DNA from: Sphingomonadaceae bacterium
GTDB taxonomy: Bacteria > Pseudomonadota > Alphaproteobacteria > Sphingomonadales > Sphingomonadaceae
Direction of reading: 5' to 3'
Length of the DNA stretch: 64,000 bases
NCBI GenBank assembly: GCA_009926135.1
Contig: RFPL01000001.1
Span: 372,001-436,000, forward strand
The notes under the pieces were generated by a model that searched no databases, was not told the DNA's origin, and worked only from the letters and a program-made list of their open reading frames with translations. Every line of letters begins with the position of its first letter. The stretch's first letter is position 1. Below are positions 9,068 through 19,095 of the stretch, in pieces. Position numbers and translations under genes: made by a program.

Positions 9068-10337
9068 GACCGTGACAGTTTCCGCCAGCATCGGCTCCGG
9101 CGATCCCCCCGCTCGAACGGCGTGGGGATTGATCCTGTTCCTGCTGGCGCTCCACGTGCTCAACCAGATCGATCGACAACTAGTGGCGGCCTTTGCGGCC
9201 GATATCATGCGCGATCTGGGCCTCAGCCGCAGCCAGTTCGCGCTGATCGCCGGACTGGCCTTCAGTGGGGTCTACGCCTTTGCCGCGTTGTTTGCCGGGG
9301 TCCTGGCCGACCGGCTGGGGCGGGTCCGGGTGCTGTCAGGCGGGCTTGGCATATGGAGCCTGTTCACAGCGCTGGCGGGTCTGGCGCAGGGGTTCTGGAC
9401 CATGCTGGCGGCTCGGCCGTTCGTGGCGGCGGGTGAGGCAACGCTGGTCCCTACCGCGAGCAACATCATTCTCGCGCGGGTCGGCGATTCCCACAAGGCC
9501 GCCGCGCTCGGACTGTTTTTTGCGGGCATCCCGCTGGGGATCGGGGGCGGTTTCCTGATCGCCGGATTGCTGGGGCCGGTGCTCGGCTGGCGCGGGACCT
9601 TCCTGCTGATGGGCGCGCTGGGCGTGATCGCGCTGGCGGCGCTGATGCGGCTCAAGGATGCGCCGCCCGACCTGTCGCACCGGCCGACGCTGGCAGGAAA
9701 CCTGACTGCACTGTTCGCCGTGTTCCGGGCCAAGCGGCGGGCCCTGTGGGCTTCGCTGGCGATCATCTTTGCTCATTTCCACACCGCGACCAGCCCTTTC
9801 GTCCAGCTCTGGCTGACCAGCGAAAAGGGCTATGCCCCTGCCGCAGCGGCGCAGCTTTACGGGCTGATGTTCGTGACCTTCGGCCTGCTTGGCACGTTTG
9901 GCGCAGGCCTGCTGGGCGATTGGGCCAAGCGCCGCTTCGGCTTTGACCGGGCGGCAACCATGTTCGCACTGCTGCTGATCCTCGCGCCGCTGCTGGTGAT
10001 CTACCGGCTGGCCCCGGGCGGCACGCCGCTGTTCCTGCTTGGCATGGCCGGGTCGATCCTGTTCATGACCGTGATCTACGGCCCGATCTTCGCGATCATC
10101 GAGGAGCTGCTGCCACCGCAACTCAAGGCCACCTCAACCGGGCTCAATATCCTCGTGCTCAACATCCTGGCGATTGGCGGCGGGGCGCTGCTGATCGGAG
10201 TAGTCAGCGAACGCCTCGTGGTCGCCGGATCGGCGCGAAGCTGGACGCTGCCGCTGCTCGGCGCCGATGGGCTGGCTCTGTTGGCGGTGCTGTTCATCTT
10301 CGCGGCGATGCGCAGTCCGCGCCAGATCGCTGACTAG
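9057..10337 (+). CDS. MFS transporter
   Basis: 12-TM pattern, GVLADRLGRVRVL motif; GTG start preceded by GCGGGAG. Confidence 0.85.
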   Translation: MTSETVTVSASIGSGDPPARTAWGLILFLLALHVLNQIDRQLVAAFAADIMRDLGLSRSQFALIAGLAFSGVYAFAALFAGVLADRLGRVRVLSGGLGIWSLFTALAGLAQGFWTMLAARPFVAAGEATLVPTASNIILARVGDSHKAAALGLFFAGIPLGIGGGFLIAGLLGPVLGWRGTFLLMGALGVIALAALMRLKDAPPDLSHRPTLAGNLTALFAVFRAKRRALWASLAIIFAHFHTATSPFVQLWLTSEKGYAPAAAAQLYGLMFVTFGLLGTFGAGLLGDWAKRRFGFDRAATMFALLLILAPLLVIYRLAPGGTPLFLLGMAGSILFMTVIYGPIFAIIEELLPPQLKATSTGLNILVLNILAIGGGALLIGVVSERLVVAGSARSWTLPLLGADGLALLAVLFIFAAMRSPRQIAD

Positions 10338-10515
10338 TCCGCGGCGGCTGGACGCGGCCTGATTTGCTATTTCGGGCAAACAGGCGCATAGGGTTCCGGC
10401 TACGTCGCCTGCGACGGGACTTTTGGCAGTCGATGCCCCCAGATCCCCTTACACGCCACATTGCCCCAGGCGTAATCTCGCCTGGGTCCTGCAGGTTTCG
10501 TGAAAGGACCGCATC

Positions 10516-10722
10516 ATGCCTATTGGCACCGTAAAATTCTTCAATACCGACAAGGGCTTTGGCTTTATTGCGCCTGATGGCGGCGGCACGGACAGCTTTG
10601 TCCACATCACTGCCGTCCAGGCAGCTGGCATGTCGACGCTCGACAAGGACCAGCGCGTAAAGTTCGAACTGGAAACCGATCAGCGCGGACGCACTTCAGC
10701 CGTCAACCTCGAATCGGCCTGA
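10516..10722 (+). CDS. cold-shock protein
   Basis: [34 protein letters not shown]. Confidence 0.95.
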   Translation: MPIGTVKFFNTDKGFGFIAPDGGGTDSFVHITAVQAAGMSTLDKDQRVKFELETDQRGRTSAVNLESA

Positions 10723-10726
10723 TCGG

Positions 10727-10993
10727 ATGGCCAAAGAGGAGTTAATGACCCTCGAAGGCCAGATCGATGATATCCTCCCCGACGGTCGGTTCGGTGTGGT
10801 GCTCGAAAACGGGCACCGCATTGTCGCCTATACTTCAGGCAAGATGCGGAAATTCCGCATCCGGTCGGTCGTCGGGGATCGGGTCAAGGTCGAAATGACG
10901 GCCTACGATCTCAGCAAGGGCCGGATCGTGTTCCGCGATCGCGGACCGGGCTTCACAACGGGGGCACCGCCGCGACGCCAACAGCGCCGCTGA
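10727..10993 (+). CDS. infA: translation initiation factor IF-1 (paralog with basic C-terminal extension)
   Basis: [73 protein letters not shown]. Confidence 0.85.
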   Translation: MAKEELMTLEGQIDDILPDGRFGVVLENGHRIVAYTSGKMRKFRIRSVVGDRVKVEMTAYDLSKGRIVFRDRGPGFTTGAPPRRQQRR

Positions 10994-11017
10994 GGGGCAA
11001 AACCGAGGAGAATGCCA

Positions 11018-11257
11018 ATGTCGACCTCCACCCAGTTCTACCTCGATCAAGCGGACCAGTGCGGCCGCAATGCCCAGTCTGCCGCGCTGCAAAATCAGCG
11101 CGACGTTCAGCTCAAGGCGCAAGCCGCCTGGCAGGCGATGGCTGATCGCGCGATCCGCACCGCCACCGAACGCGACCGCCGCGACGCCGAGCGCCGCGAT
11201 GCCGACACCCGGCTGGCGCTCGTCACAGAAGGAAGCCCCGAATGTCCCAAGACCTGA
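11018..11257 (+). CDS. hypothetical small protein
   Basis: ORF MSTSTQFYLDQADQCGRNAQSAALQNQRDVQLKAQAAWQAMADRAIRTATERDRRD; preceded by GAGGAGA. Confidence 0.65.
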   Translation: MSTSTQFYLDQADQCGRNAQSAALQNQRDVQLKAQAAWQAMADRAIRTATERDRRDAERRDADTRLALVTEGSPECPKT

Positions 11258-11454
11258 TCCGCCCGTTCCTGATCAGTCGCGACGCAGAGGGCAACGTTCG
11301 CCTTTCGGTGCGTGACGTCCGCTACAATTCGCAGGGCTATCCGCTGGTTACCGCCGTGCTGCAGGACACCCTGTTCGAGACGGTTGCCGCAGCGCGCAGC
11401 TTTGCCCGCACCAACTTCCAGGCGGTTGCCGGTCAGTACGAACTGACTGCCTGA
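11242..11454 (+). CDS. hypothetical small protein
   Basis: 70 aa ORF, overlaps the upstream ORF, preceded by AGAAGGAAG. Confidence 0.6.
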   Translation: MSQDLIRPFLISRDAEGNVRLSVRDVRYNSQGYPLVTAVLQDTLFETVAAARSFARTNFQAVAGQYELTA

Positions 11455-11461
11455 CCCTGCT

Positions 11462-13816
11462 TCAGAGCGGGCTCCCGTCGCGATCACGATAGATTTCGCG
11501 GCGGCCAACGTGATTGGCGGGGCCGACGAAGCCGTCGGCTTCCATCCGCTCGACCCATTTGGCGGCGGTATTGTAGCCCACGCCCAGCTGGCGCTGCAGC
11601 CACGAGGCCGAGGCCTTCTGGCTCTCAAACACGATCTGGCAAGCCTGCCGATACTTGCGCTCGTCCGGGCTGTCTGATGCCGTGGCGTCAAGATCATCGA
11701 AGCCGAAGCTGCCGTCTTCTGGCTCCTCAGTGACTGAATCGACATAGTCTGGCTTGCCCTGCGCGCGCCAGAAATCGGCCAGCCGCTCCACTTCCTCGTC
11801 CGAAACGAACGGCCCGTGGACGCGCATGATCGGCAGAGTGTTGGGCTTGTAGAGCATGTCGCCCTTGCCCAGCAGCTGCTCTGCGCCCTGCTCGCCCAGG
11901 ATCGTGCGGCTGTCGATCCGGCTGGTCACGGCAAAGCTGATCCGGGTCGGCAGGTTGGCCTTGATCACCCCAGTGATGACATCGACCGATGGGCGCTGCG
12001 TCGCCATGATCAGGTGGATCCCGGCAGCGCGACTCTTCTGGCTGAGGCGCTGGATCAGCACTTCGACTTCCTTGCCGACGGTGACCATCAGGTCAGCCAG
12101 TTCGTCGACGATCACCACGATCTGCGGCAGCACCGGGTAATCGAGCTGGTGCTCCTCGAACAGTTCCTCGCCGGTTTCGGGATCGAAGCCGATCTGGATC
12201 CGACGGCCGAGCGGCTTGCCCCGGGCAATCGCCGTCTGCACTTTCTCGTTGAAGCCGGCGAGGTTGCGGACTGAAATCTCGCTCATCATCCGGTAGCGGC
12301 GTTCCATTTCCTCGACCGCCCACTTCAGCGCGCGCACGGCCTTGGCCGGCTCGGTCACCACGGGTGAGAGAAGATGCGGAATGTCGTCGTAGGACTTCAG
12401 CTCCAGCACCTTGGGATCGACCAGGATCAGGCGGCACTGCGCCGGGGTCAGCCGGTAGAGCAGTGAGAGCAGGATCGTGTTGAGCCCGACCGACTTGCCC
12501 GAGCCGGTGGTGCCCGCCACCAGCAGGTGCGGCATGGTGGCAAGATCAGCCACGACCGGTTCGCCGGCGATGTCCTTGCCCAGGATAATCGGCAGCATGC
12601 CCTTGGAGCCAGCGAATGCCTCGCTTGCGACCATTTCCTTGAAGCTGACCATCTGCCGGTCGGCATTGGGCAGTTCGATGCCCATCACCGTGCGGCCGGG
12701 GATTGAAGAGACGCGGGCTGAAATCGCGCTCATGTTGCGGGCGATGTCGTCAGCCAGGCCGATCACGCGGCTAGCCTTGATGCCGGGGGCCGGCTCCAGC
12801 TCGTACATGGTCACGACCGGGCCGGTCCGCACTGCGGTGATCTCACCCTTGACGTTGAAATCGTCGAGCACGGTTTCCAGCAGCCGGGCGTTGCGTTCCA
12901 GCGCCAGCTTGTCGATCTTCTGCTTCGAATGCGGCGGCGGGTCGTTGAGCAGATCGAGCGAGGGCAGCTCATAGCTGTCGAACAAGTCGCCCTGCTTGCC
13001 CGAAGTGGCCAGCTGGGCGGCCTTGGCCGGGCGGTTCGGATCGCTGATGACCGGGGGCTTGCGCGGTGCGTCATTGGCGGCAGCCGGCACCGGGCGCGGT
13101 TCGCCCGCCGGCTTGGCTGCAGGCTTGACGTTGATCACGTCGCCCGGCGCAGATGAACGGTCACGGCGCAGGAAGGCCGGCAAGGTCAGCAGACTGCCCC
13201 AATCGAGCGCAAAGACCCGCGCGGCCAGGACCGAGCCGCCGGCCAGGCAGGCCAGCCCCGCGCCCAGGATCGCCCAGAACCGCCCGCCTTCGGGCAGCAG
13301 CCCAGCCAGCGCCTCGATCGCGCGCCCGCCCAGCAGGCCGGAGATGCCGCCCATGCCCGCAGGCAGCGAGCCCCCCGGGCCAGTGAAGACCAGCGTCAGC
13401 ACAGTGCCCAGCAGGGCCATGGCGAACAGCAGCACGCCAATCGGACGCCACCAGGCGTGATCGGCATGGGGCAGGTCAGCGTCTTCTTCCTCGACCAGCC
13501 GCCAGAGCTTGCGCGCGCCGACATAGAGCAGCGGCAGGAACAGGACCGAAACCGGGCCGAACAAGAACAACGCGCGTTCGGCTGCCCAGGCGCCGGCGGT
13601 GCCCATCCAGTTGGCGGGTGGGCCGCCAGCGGCGGTCGACCACGATGGATCGGTCTGGTGATAGCTGATCAGGGCCAGCGCGAGGAACACCATCCCGGCC
13701 AGCAGCAGTCCCGCTCCGCCGATCTCAGCCGCCCGGCGCGCGGCACGGCGCAGCGTGGCGCGCCAGTTGACCTGCGCGCTGCGGGTTCCCGCGCTGACTG
13801 CCCGTGATGCCATCAT
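11462..13816 (-). CDS. ftsK: DNA translocase FtsK
   Basis: 4 N-terminal TM helices, GTTGSGKSVGLNTILLSLLYR Walker A, C-terminal gamma domain. Confidence 0.95.
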   Translation of the reverse strand: MMASRAVSAGTRSAQVNWRATLRRAARRAAEIGGAGLLLAGMVFLALALISYHQTDPSWSTAAGGPPANWMGTAGAWAAERALFLFGPVSVLFLPLLYVGARKLWRLVEEEDADLPHADHAWWRPIGVLLFAMALLGTVLTLVFTGPGGSLPAGMGGISGLLGGRAIEALAGLLPEGGRFWAILGAGLACLAGGSVLAARVFALDWGSLLTLPAFLRRDRSSAPGDVINVKPAAKPAGEPRPVPAAANDAPRKPPVISDPNRPAKAAQLATSGKQGDLFDSYELPSLDLLNDPPPHSKQKIDKLALERNARLLETVLDDFNVKGEITAVRTGPVVTMYELEPAPGIKASRVIGLADDIARNMSAISARVSSIPGRTVMGIELPNADRQMVSFKEMVASEAFAGSKGMLPIILGKDIAGEPVVADLATMPHLLVAGTTGSGKSVGLNTILLSLLYRLTPAQCRLILVDPKVLELKSYDDIPHLLSPVVTEPAKAVRALKWAVEEMERRYRMMSEISVRNLAGFNEKVQTAIARGKPLGRRIQIGFDPETGEELFEEHQLDYPVLPQIVVIVDELADLMVTVGKEVEVLIQRLSQKSRAAGIHLIMATQRPSVDVITGVIKANLPTRISFAVTSRIDSRTILGEQGAEQLLGKGDMLYKPNTLPIMRVHGPFVSDEEVERLADFWRAQGKPDYVDSVTEEPEDGSFGFDDLDATASDSPDERKYRQACQIVFESQKASASWLQRQLGVGYNTAAKWVERMEADGFVGPANHVGRREIYRDRDGSPL

Positions 13817-13893
13817 GCTTCCCTTCGTTCTGGCGCATAATGCGCCTCCCGGTGACTCCGCGTCAAGAATCCTTGAAATTCCTGCGAGTCGCT

Positions 13894-14394
13894 TCAGCGC
13901 AAAAAGGCGTCGATCGCGGCCCAGCGTGGCCATTTGAGGCGGCGCGACCCGGCCGAATTCATCCCGCCAAGCGCGATGACGGGGACCGGCGATTGCGCGG
14001 CGAGCAGGCGAAACCGCAGCGGACCAAGCACCCGGCCCCCAGGGTGCGAGCGGGTCGGGAAGACGGGTGAGAGCAGCACGCCCTGCGCGCGCCGCACCTG
14101 CCGGAGTTCGCGCAGTGAATGGGCCGTTGCGAGCATGGCACCGGAATGGCTGCCATAGGAACCATCCGCACCCCAGCGCCGCGCTTGGGCTGCACTGCCG
14201 GACAGAACCACGCGGATCCCACGCGAACGGGCCATCCGGGCCAATGCCGCGAACCTCTCCCGCCGCTCGACTTCGGGCAGATGGTAATGGCGAAAGACGA
14301 ACCCGCTGCCACGGGGCAGCCGCTTCAGTGCCCGCTCCAGCGCGGCATCGTTGCGCGCATCGCTCAGCAGCCAGATTCGGGGCAAGGGCTTCAT
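13894..14394 (-). CDS. thiamine phosphate synthase-like (TenI/ThiE fold)
   Basis: GAMLATAHSLRELRQVRRAQGVLLSPVFPTRSHPGGRVLGPLRF...VIALGGMN. Confidence 0.75.
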   Translation of the reverse strand: MKPLPRIWLLSDARNDAALERALKRLPRGSGFVFRHYHLPEVERRERFAALARMARSRGIRVVLSGSAAQARRWGADGSYGSHSGAMLATAHSLRELRQVRRAQGVLLSPVFPTRSHPGGRVLGPLRFRLLAAQSPVPVIALGGMNSAGSRRLKWPRWAAIDAFLR

Positions 14395-14425
14395 TTGCGG
14401 CACGGCATCGCTATAGCACCGCGCC

Positions 14426-15088
14426 ATGACCGATCCAGCCACCCTGCTTGCCGACATCCACGCCCGCATCGCCCGCGCTGCGCAGATTGCGGGCCGCAAG
14501 CCCGAAGAGGTAACGCTGGTCGCCGTCAGCAAGACCCACCCGGCCGATCGGATCTCCCCGCTGATTGCCGCTGGCCAGCGCGTATTTGGTGAAAACCGGG
14601 TGCAGGAAGCCGCCGAAAAGTGGCCCGCCCTGCGCGCGGCGCACGCCGGCATCGAACTTCACCTTGTGGGTCAACTGCAGTCAAACAAGGCCGAGGATGC
14701 CGTGGCCCTGTTCGACTGCATCCATTCGCTTGACCGCCCTTCGCTGGTCAGCGCGCTGGGCAAGGCGATGGACAAGGCCGGGCGGCAGGTGCCGTGCTTC
14801 GTCCAGGTCAATATCGGCGCGGAAGAGCAAAAGGGCGGCTGCGTGATTGCTGATCTGCCCGCGCTGCTGGCCGAGGCCCGCGCCGCGCAGATCCCGCTGG
14901 CGGGTTTGATGTGCGTGCCGCCACTGGGGATCGAACCCGCGCCGTTCTTCGCCCTGCTCGACAAGCTGGCAGCCGACAATGGCCTGTCCGGGCGTTCGAT
15001 GGGGATGTCGGATGATTTCGAGACCGCAATCATGCTGGGCGCCACGCATGTCCGCGTCGGTTCGGCCTTGTTCGGCGCGCGCGGCTGA
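14426..15088 (+). CDS. YggS family pyridoxal phosphate homeostasis protein
   Basis: VTLVAVSKTHPADRI...VFGENRVQEAAEKW...MSDDFETAIMLGATHVRVGSALFG. Confidence 0.95.
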   Translation: MTDPATLLADIHARIARAAQIAGRKPEEVTLVAVSKTHPADRISPLIAAGQRVFGENRVQEAAEKWPALRAAHAGIELHLVGQLQSNKAEDAVALFDCIHSLDRPSLVSALGKAMDKAGRQVPCFVQVNIGAEEQKGGCVIADLPALLAEARAAQIPLAGLMCVPPLGIEPAPFFALLDKLAADNGLSGRSMGMSDDFETAIMLGATHVRVGSALFGARG

Positions 15089-15133
15089 CCTAGCCTGTCC
15101 TGCAAGGCGGCACAGCGACCGCCGTGGAGGATC

Positions 15134-16882
15134 ATGAGCGACAATTCGATTTTGGATTCGGGCGACAGTTTCAAGGACTGGATTCCCGCCGGCTGGCCGG
15201 CGCGAAGCCTGGCCGAGTGCGAGGCAATCCTCTGCGCGCCCGGTGCGCGGTTTGAATATGAAACCATCGATATTCGCGGGGTTCCGACCCGGGTCTGGAA
15301 GAACGCCCCCGAAAACCTGGCCGTGCTGGCCCGCGCTGGGCGTAGCCATGGCGATGCGACCTTCCTAATCTACGAAGACGAGCGGGTTTCCTATGAAGCC
15401 TGGTTTCGCGCGGTGGCTGCCCTGGCCCGTCATTTGCAGTCGCTGGGGGTGCAAAAGGGTGACCGGGTGGCGCTGGCCATGCGCAACCTGCCTGAATGGC
15501 CGGTGGTATTCTTTGCCGCCGTCAGCATCGGTGCGATCTGCGTTCCGCTCAATGCCTGGTGGACCGGGCAGGAGCTGGCCTATGGCCTGTCGCACTCGGG
15601 CGCGAAGGTGCTGTTCTGCGATGGTGAGCGGCTGGAACGGATTGCAGCCCATCGCGGCGAACTGCCGGGCCTTGGCCATGTAATCGTCTCGCGCCGCGAC
15701 GACCTGCCGGCGGGCATCGCGTCGCTGGAAAGTATTATCGGGCCTTCGTCAGCGTGGGGAAACTTGCCCGATCAGGATCTGCCCGACGTTGCCATCCACG
15801 CCGATGACGACGCGACGATCCTGTACACCTCTGGCACGACCGGCAATCCCAAGGGAGCGCTGGGCACCCACCGCAACTTCGTGACCAACATCCTCTCCAG
15901 CGGCTATGGCGCCGCGCGGCAAGTGCTGCGGCGCGGCGATCCGCTGCCCGAGCCGGCGCGCAAGGTGCTGCTGACGGTGATCCCGCTGTTCCACGCCACC
16001 GCCTGCTCGGCTACCATGATGGGCGCGATCGCGGCCGGCCACACCATGATCTTCATGTACAAGTGGGAGCCGGAAAAGGCCTTCCAGATCATTGAGCGCG
16101 AAAAGGTCAATTCAACCGGCGGGGTGCCGACCATCGCCTGGCAGCTGATCGAACATCCGGCGCGCGAGAAGTACGATCTCTCCTCGATCGAGGCGATTGC
16201 CTATGGCGGCGCGCCCTCCGCGCCCGAACTGGTCCGCAAGATTCGCGAAGTGTTCGGCGCGCTGCCGGGCAATGGCTGGGGTATGACCGAGACCACGGCG
16301 ACGGTTACCGGGCTGTCTGCCGAGGACTATCTCAATCGCCCGACCAGTTGCGGCCCGCCGGTTGCGGTGGCGCAGCTAAAGGTGCTGGGCGAAGCTGGCC
16401 AGGAGCTGCCGCCGGGCGAGATTGGCGAACTCTATGCTTCGGGTCCGATGATCGTGAAGGGCTACTGGAACAACCCGGAAGCCACCGCTGCCACCTTTAT
16501 CGATGGCTGGGTCCGCACCGGAGACCTCGCCTGGCTGGACGACGAAGGCTTCTGCTATATCGCCGACCGGGCCAAGGATATCGTCATCCGCGGCGGTGAG
16601 AACATCTATTCGTCCGAGGTCGAGAACGTCCTCTATGACCATCCGGCAGTGATGGATGCGGCCGTGGTCGGGATTCCGCACCGTACACTCGGTGAAGAAC
16701 CGGCTGCCGTGGTCCACCTGACGCCGGGCCAGACCGCGACCGAAGCCGAACTGCAGGCTTGGGTGCGCGAACGCCTGGCGGCCTTCAAGGTGCCGGTGCG
16801 AATCCTGTTCTACCCGGAAACCCTGCCGCGCAACGCGAACGGCAAGATCCTCAAGAAGGATTTGAAAGCGCTGTTCGATTAG
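15134..16882 (+). CDS. class I adenylate-forming enzyme / acyl-CoA synthetase
   Basis: ATILYTSGTTGNPKGALGTHRNF; GWVRTGDLAWLD; NANGKILKKDLK. Confidence 0.9.
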   Translation: MSDNSILDSGDSFKDWIPAGWPARSLAECEAILCAPGARFEYETIDIRGVPTRVWKNAPENLAVLARAGRSHGDATFLIYEDERVSYEAWFRAVAALARHLQSLGVQKGDRVALAMRNLPEWPVVFFAAVSIGAICVPLNAWWTGQELAYGLSHSGAKVLFCDGERLERIAAHRGELPGLGHVIVSRRDDLPAGIASLESIIGPSSAWGNLPDQDLPDVAIHADDDATILYTSGTTGNPKGALGTHRNFVTNILSSGYGAARQVLRRGDPLPEPARKVLLTVIPLFHATACSATMMGAIAAGHTMIFMYKWEPEKAFQIIEREKVNSTGGVPTIAWQLIEHPAREKYDLSSIEAIAYGGAPSAPELVRKIREVFGALPGNGWGMTETTATVTGLSAEDYLNRPTSCGPPVAVAQLKVLGEAGQELPPGEIGELYASGPMIVKGYWNNPEATAATFIDGWVRTGDLAWLDDEGFCYIADRAKDIVIRGGENIYSSEVENVLYDHPAVMDAAVVGIPHRTLGEEPAAVVHLTPGQTATEAELQAWVRERLAAFKVPVRILFYPETLPRNANGKILKKDLKALFD

Positions 16883-16891
16883 CCCCGGTGA

Positions 16892-18349
16892 CTAACCCTT
16901 GTGCCGGTCCAGTTCGTCGCCCTGCAGGGTGACGACGTGGAGCAGGTTGGTCGAACCCGGGGTGCCAAACGGCACGCCAGCCAGCGCGATCAGCTTTGAT
17001 CCGGCGGTGCCGAAGCCATGGCGCAGCGCCATCCGCTTGCCCTTGGCGATCATCTCTTCAAAGCTGCCGATATCCTTGGTGGTAACCGCCGTCGCGCCCC
17101 ACAGCAGCGCCAGTTTGCGGGCGATCTTGCTGGACGGGGTGAGCACCAGCATCGGCGCGGCCGGCCGCTCACGCGCGACGCGGCGGGCGGTGCTGCCCGA
17201 TCCGGTGAACACGATGATGCCGGCGATCGGGAGCGATTCCGCGATCGAGGCGCAGGAATGGGCCATGGCATCGGCGGTGGTGCGATCGGGCAGGACATCG
17301 GCAAAGCTGACCTGCTGGCGATAGCCCGGGTCACGCTCCACCTGGCCCGCGATACGGTGCATGATCGTCACGGCCTCAACCGGCCAGGCGCCGCTGGCGG
17401 TCTCGGCCGAAAGCATCACCGCGTCGGCACCGTCATAAACCGCATTGGCCACGTCCGACACTTCGGCGCGGGTCGGGGCCGGGCTTTCGATCATCGATTC
17501 CAGCATCTGCGTGGCAACGACCACCGGCTTGCCCGAGCGGCGCGTAGCGGCAACGATCCGCTTTTGCAGCGGCGGCACTTCTTCCGGGTTGAGCTCAACG
17601 CCCAGATCGCCGCGGGCGACCATGATCCCGTCGGCCAGCTCGATGATTTCCTCCAGCCGATCGATCGCGGCGGGCTTTTCGATCTTCGCCATCAGCGAAG
17701 TGGCCGACCCGCCCATCAGCTTGCGCGCTTCGGCCACGTCCTCGGGCCGCTGCACGAAGGACAGCGCAATCCAGTCCGCCCCCTGATCGAGCGCGAAGGC
17801 CAGGTCGCGGCGGTCCTTTTCGGTCAGCGCCGGTACCGGCACCACGGCGTCGGGCACGTTGACGCCCTTGCGGTCCATGATCACGCCGCCCACTTCAGCC
17901 GAGCAAAGGATTGCATCAGGGCTGGCCTCGATCACCTTGAGGCGCAGCTTGCCATCGTCGATCAGCAGCCGCTGGCCCTTGTGAAGCACGCCGAACAGTT
18001 CGGGATGGGGCAGGCAGACGCGGGTCTCATCGCCGAGTTCCGGATTGCGATCGAGCGTGAAGTGACCCGAATGGCGGATCACCGCCTTGCCATCCTTGAA
18101 CTGGCCAACGCGCAGCTTGGGGCCTTGCAGATCGCAGAGGACGGCGACGGGGCGTCCGACGTCCCTTTCCACTGCGCGGATCGCCGCAATGGTCTGGGCG
18201 TGAGTCTCGTGATCGCCGTGGCTCATGTTGACGCGGAACGCGTCGGCACCGGCGCGCAGCAGCTTCTCGATCATCTCGGGGCTGCGGCTGGCTGGTCCCA
18301 GCGTCGCCAGGATCTTGATCTTGCGACCGCGCGGATCGAACTTTGCCAC
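16892..18349 (-). CDS. pyk: pyruvate kinase
   Basis: KILATLGPASRSPEMIEKLLRAGADAFRVNMSHG...MVARGDLGVE. Confidence 0.97.
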   Translation of the reverse strand: MAKFDPRGRKIKILATLGPASRSPEMIEKLLRAGADAFRVNMSHGDHETHAQTIAAIRAVERDVGRPVAVLCDLQGPKLRVGQFKDGKAVIRHSGHFTLDRNPELGDETRVCLPHPELFGVLHKGQRLLIDDGKLRLKVIEASPDAILCSAEVGGVIMDRKGVNVPDAVVPVPALTEKDRRDLAFALDQGADWIALSFVQRPEDVAEARKLMGGSATSLMAKIEKPAAIDRLEEIIELADGIMVARGDLGVELNPEEVPPLQKRIVAATRRSGKPVVVATQMLESMIESPAPTRAEVSDVANAVYDGADAVMLSAETASGAWPVEAVTIMHRIAGQVERDPGYRQQVSFADVLPDRTTADAMAHSCASIAESLPIAGIIVFTGSGSTARRVARERPAAPMLVLTPSSKIARKLALLWGATAVTTKDIGSFEEMIAKGKRMALRHGFGTAGSKLIALAGVPFGTPGSTNLLHVVTLQGDELDRHKG

Positions 18350-18379
18350 GGATTATCCCTTCCTCTTATCACGGTCTCT

Positions 18380-18751
18380 ATGGCAAAGCGGGGCCGAAAA
18401 CCCAAGGGTATGCCCATGAGCTGTTCCGAAAATACGAATGCGAACCCCGCAGATGCCCTCGAAGCGCTGGATGATGCCATCGCCGCCGCCGCTTTTCGGC
18501 GATTGGTGCGGCATCTGCGCCATCGCCACGATGCCCAGAATATCGAGCTGATGGGCCTGGCCGGGTTCTGCCGCAACTGCCTGGCCGACTGGATCCGCGA
18601 CGCTGGCGCTCCGCTCGACAAGGAGGCGGCACGCGAAGTGATCCATGGGCTGTCTGCAGCGGAGTGGAAAGCGCGTTTCCACAGGGAAGCGACTCCCGAG
18701 CAGCTGGAAGCCATGGCCGAGAGCTTGAAGAAGAACGCCCCAGCCCCCTAA
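18380..18751 (+). CDS. DUF1244 domain-containing protein
   Basis: [35 protein letters not shown]. Confidence 0.85.
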   Translation: MAKRGRKPKGMPMSCSENTNANPADALEALDDAIAAAAFRRLVRHLRHRHDAQNIELMGLAGFCRNCLADWIRDAGAPLDKEAAREVIHGLSAAEWKARFHREATPEQLEAMAESLKKNAPAP

Positions 18752-18794
18752 GAGCCGGTCAACCGATTCACCTTGTTACCGGAGCTTATCCCAA

Positions 18795-19031
18795 ATGGCC
18801 GAAACCACCGACGACCGCCTGCGCCTGCTGATCGAACGCGTGGAACGCCTGGAAGAGGAAAAGAAGGGCATCGCCGACGACATCCGCGACGTTTACGCTG
18901 AGGCCAAGGCCGTTGGCTATGACGCCAAGATCATGCGCCAGATCGTCCGCTTGCGGAAGATGAAGCCCGATGACCGCGCGGAAATGGAAGCAATTCTCGA
19001 TGTCTACAAGGCTGCGCTGGGCCTGGGCTAA
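18795..19031 (+). CDS. DUF2312 protein (GapR-like nucleoid-associated protein)
   Basis: [48 protein letters not shown]. Confidence 0.9.
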   Translation: MAETTDDRLRLLIERVERLEEEKKGIADDIRDVYAEAKAVGYDAKIMRQIVRLRKMKPDDRAEMEAILDVYKAALGLG

Positions 19032-19062
19032 GCACGGTCGAGGTTGATCGCCACGTGGGATC

Positions 19063-19095
19063 CCTTATCTCCGGTCCATCAGAACCGGGATAAGG
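19063..19095 (+). promoter_or_regulatory. leader hairpin overlapping the SD of the YbjQ-like gene (or terminator-like stem of the upstream gene)
   Basis: CCTTATC-T-CCGGT / loop CCATCAGA / ACCGG-GATAAGG; AAGG of AAGGAG lies in the stem, ATG at 19106. Confidence 0.5.

Noticed and set aside
13565-13579. GAAC-N7-GTTC (alphaproteobacterial LexA-box-like sequence)
   Set aside because: Lies inside the ftsK coding region, not in a promoter; I did not see one upstream of dinB or ruvC.
17018-18351. Long plus-strand N-terminal portion of ORF 17018..18751
   Set aside because: Antisense to pyruvate kinase; only the final ~124 codons (DUF1244 gene) are real.
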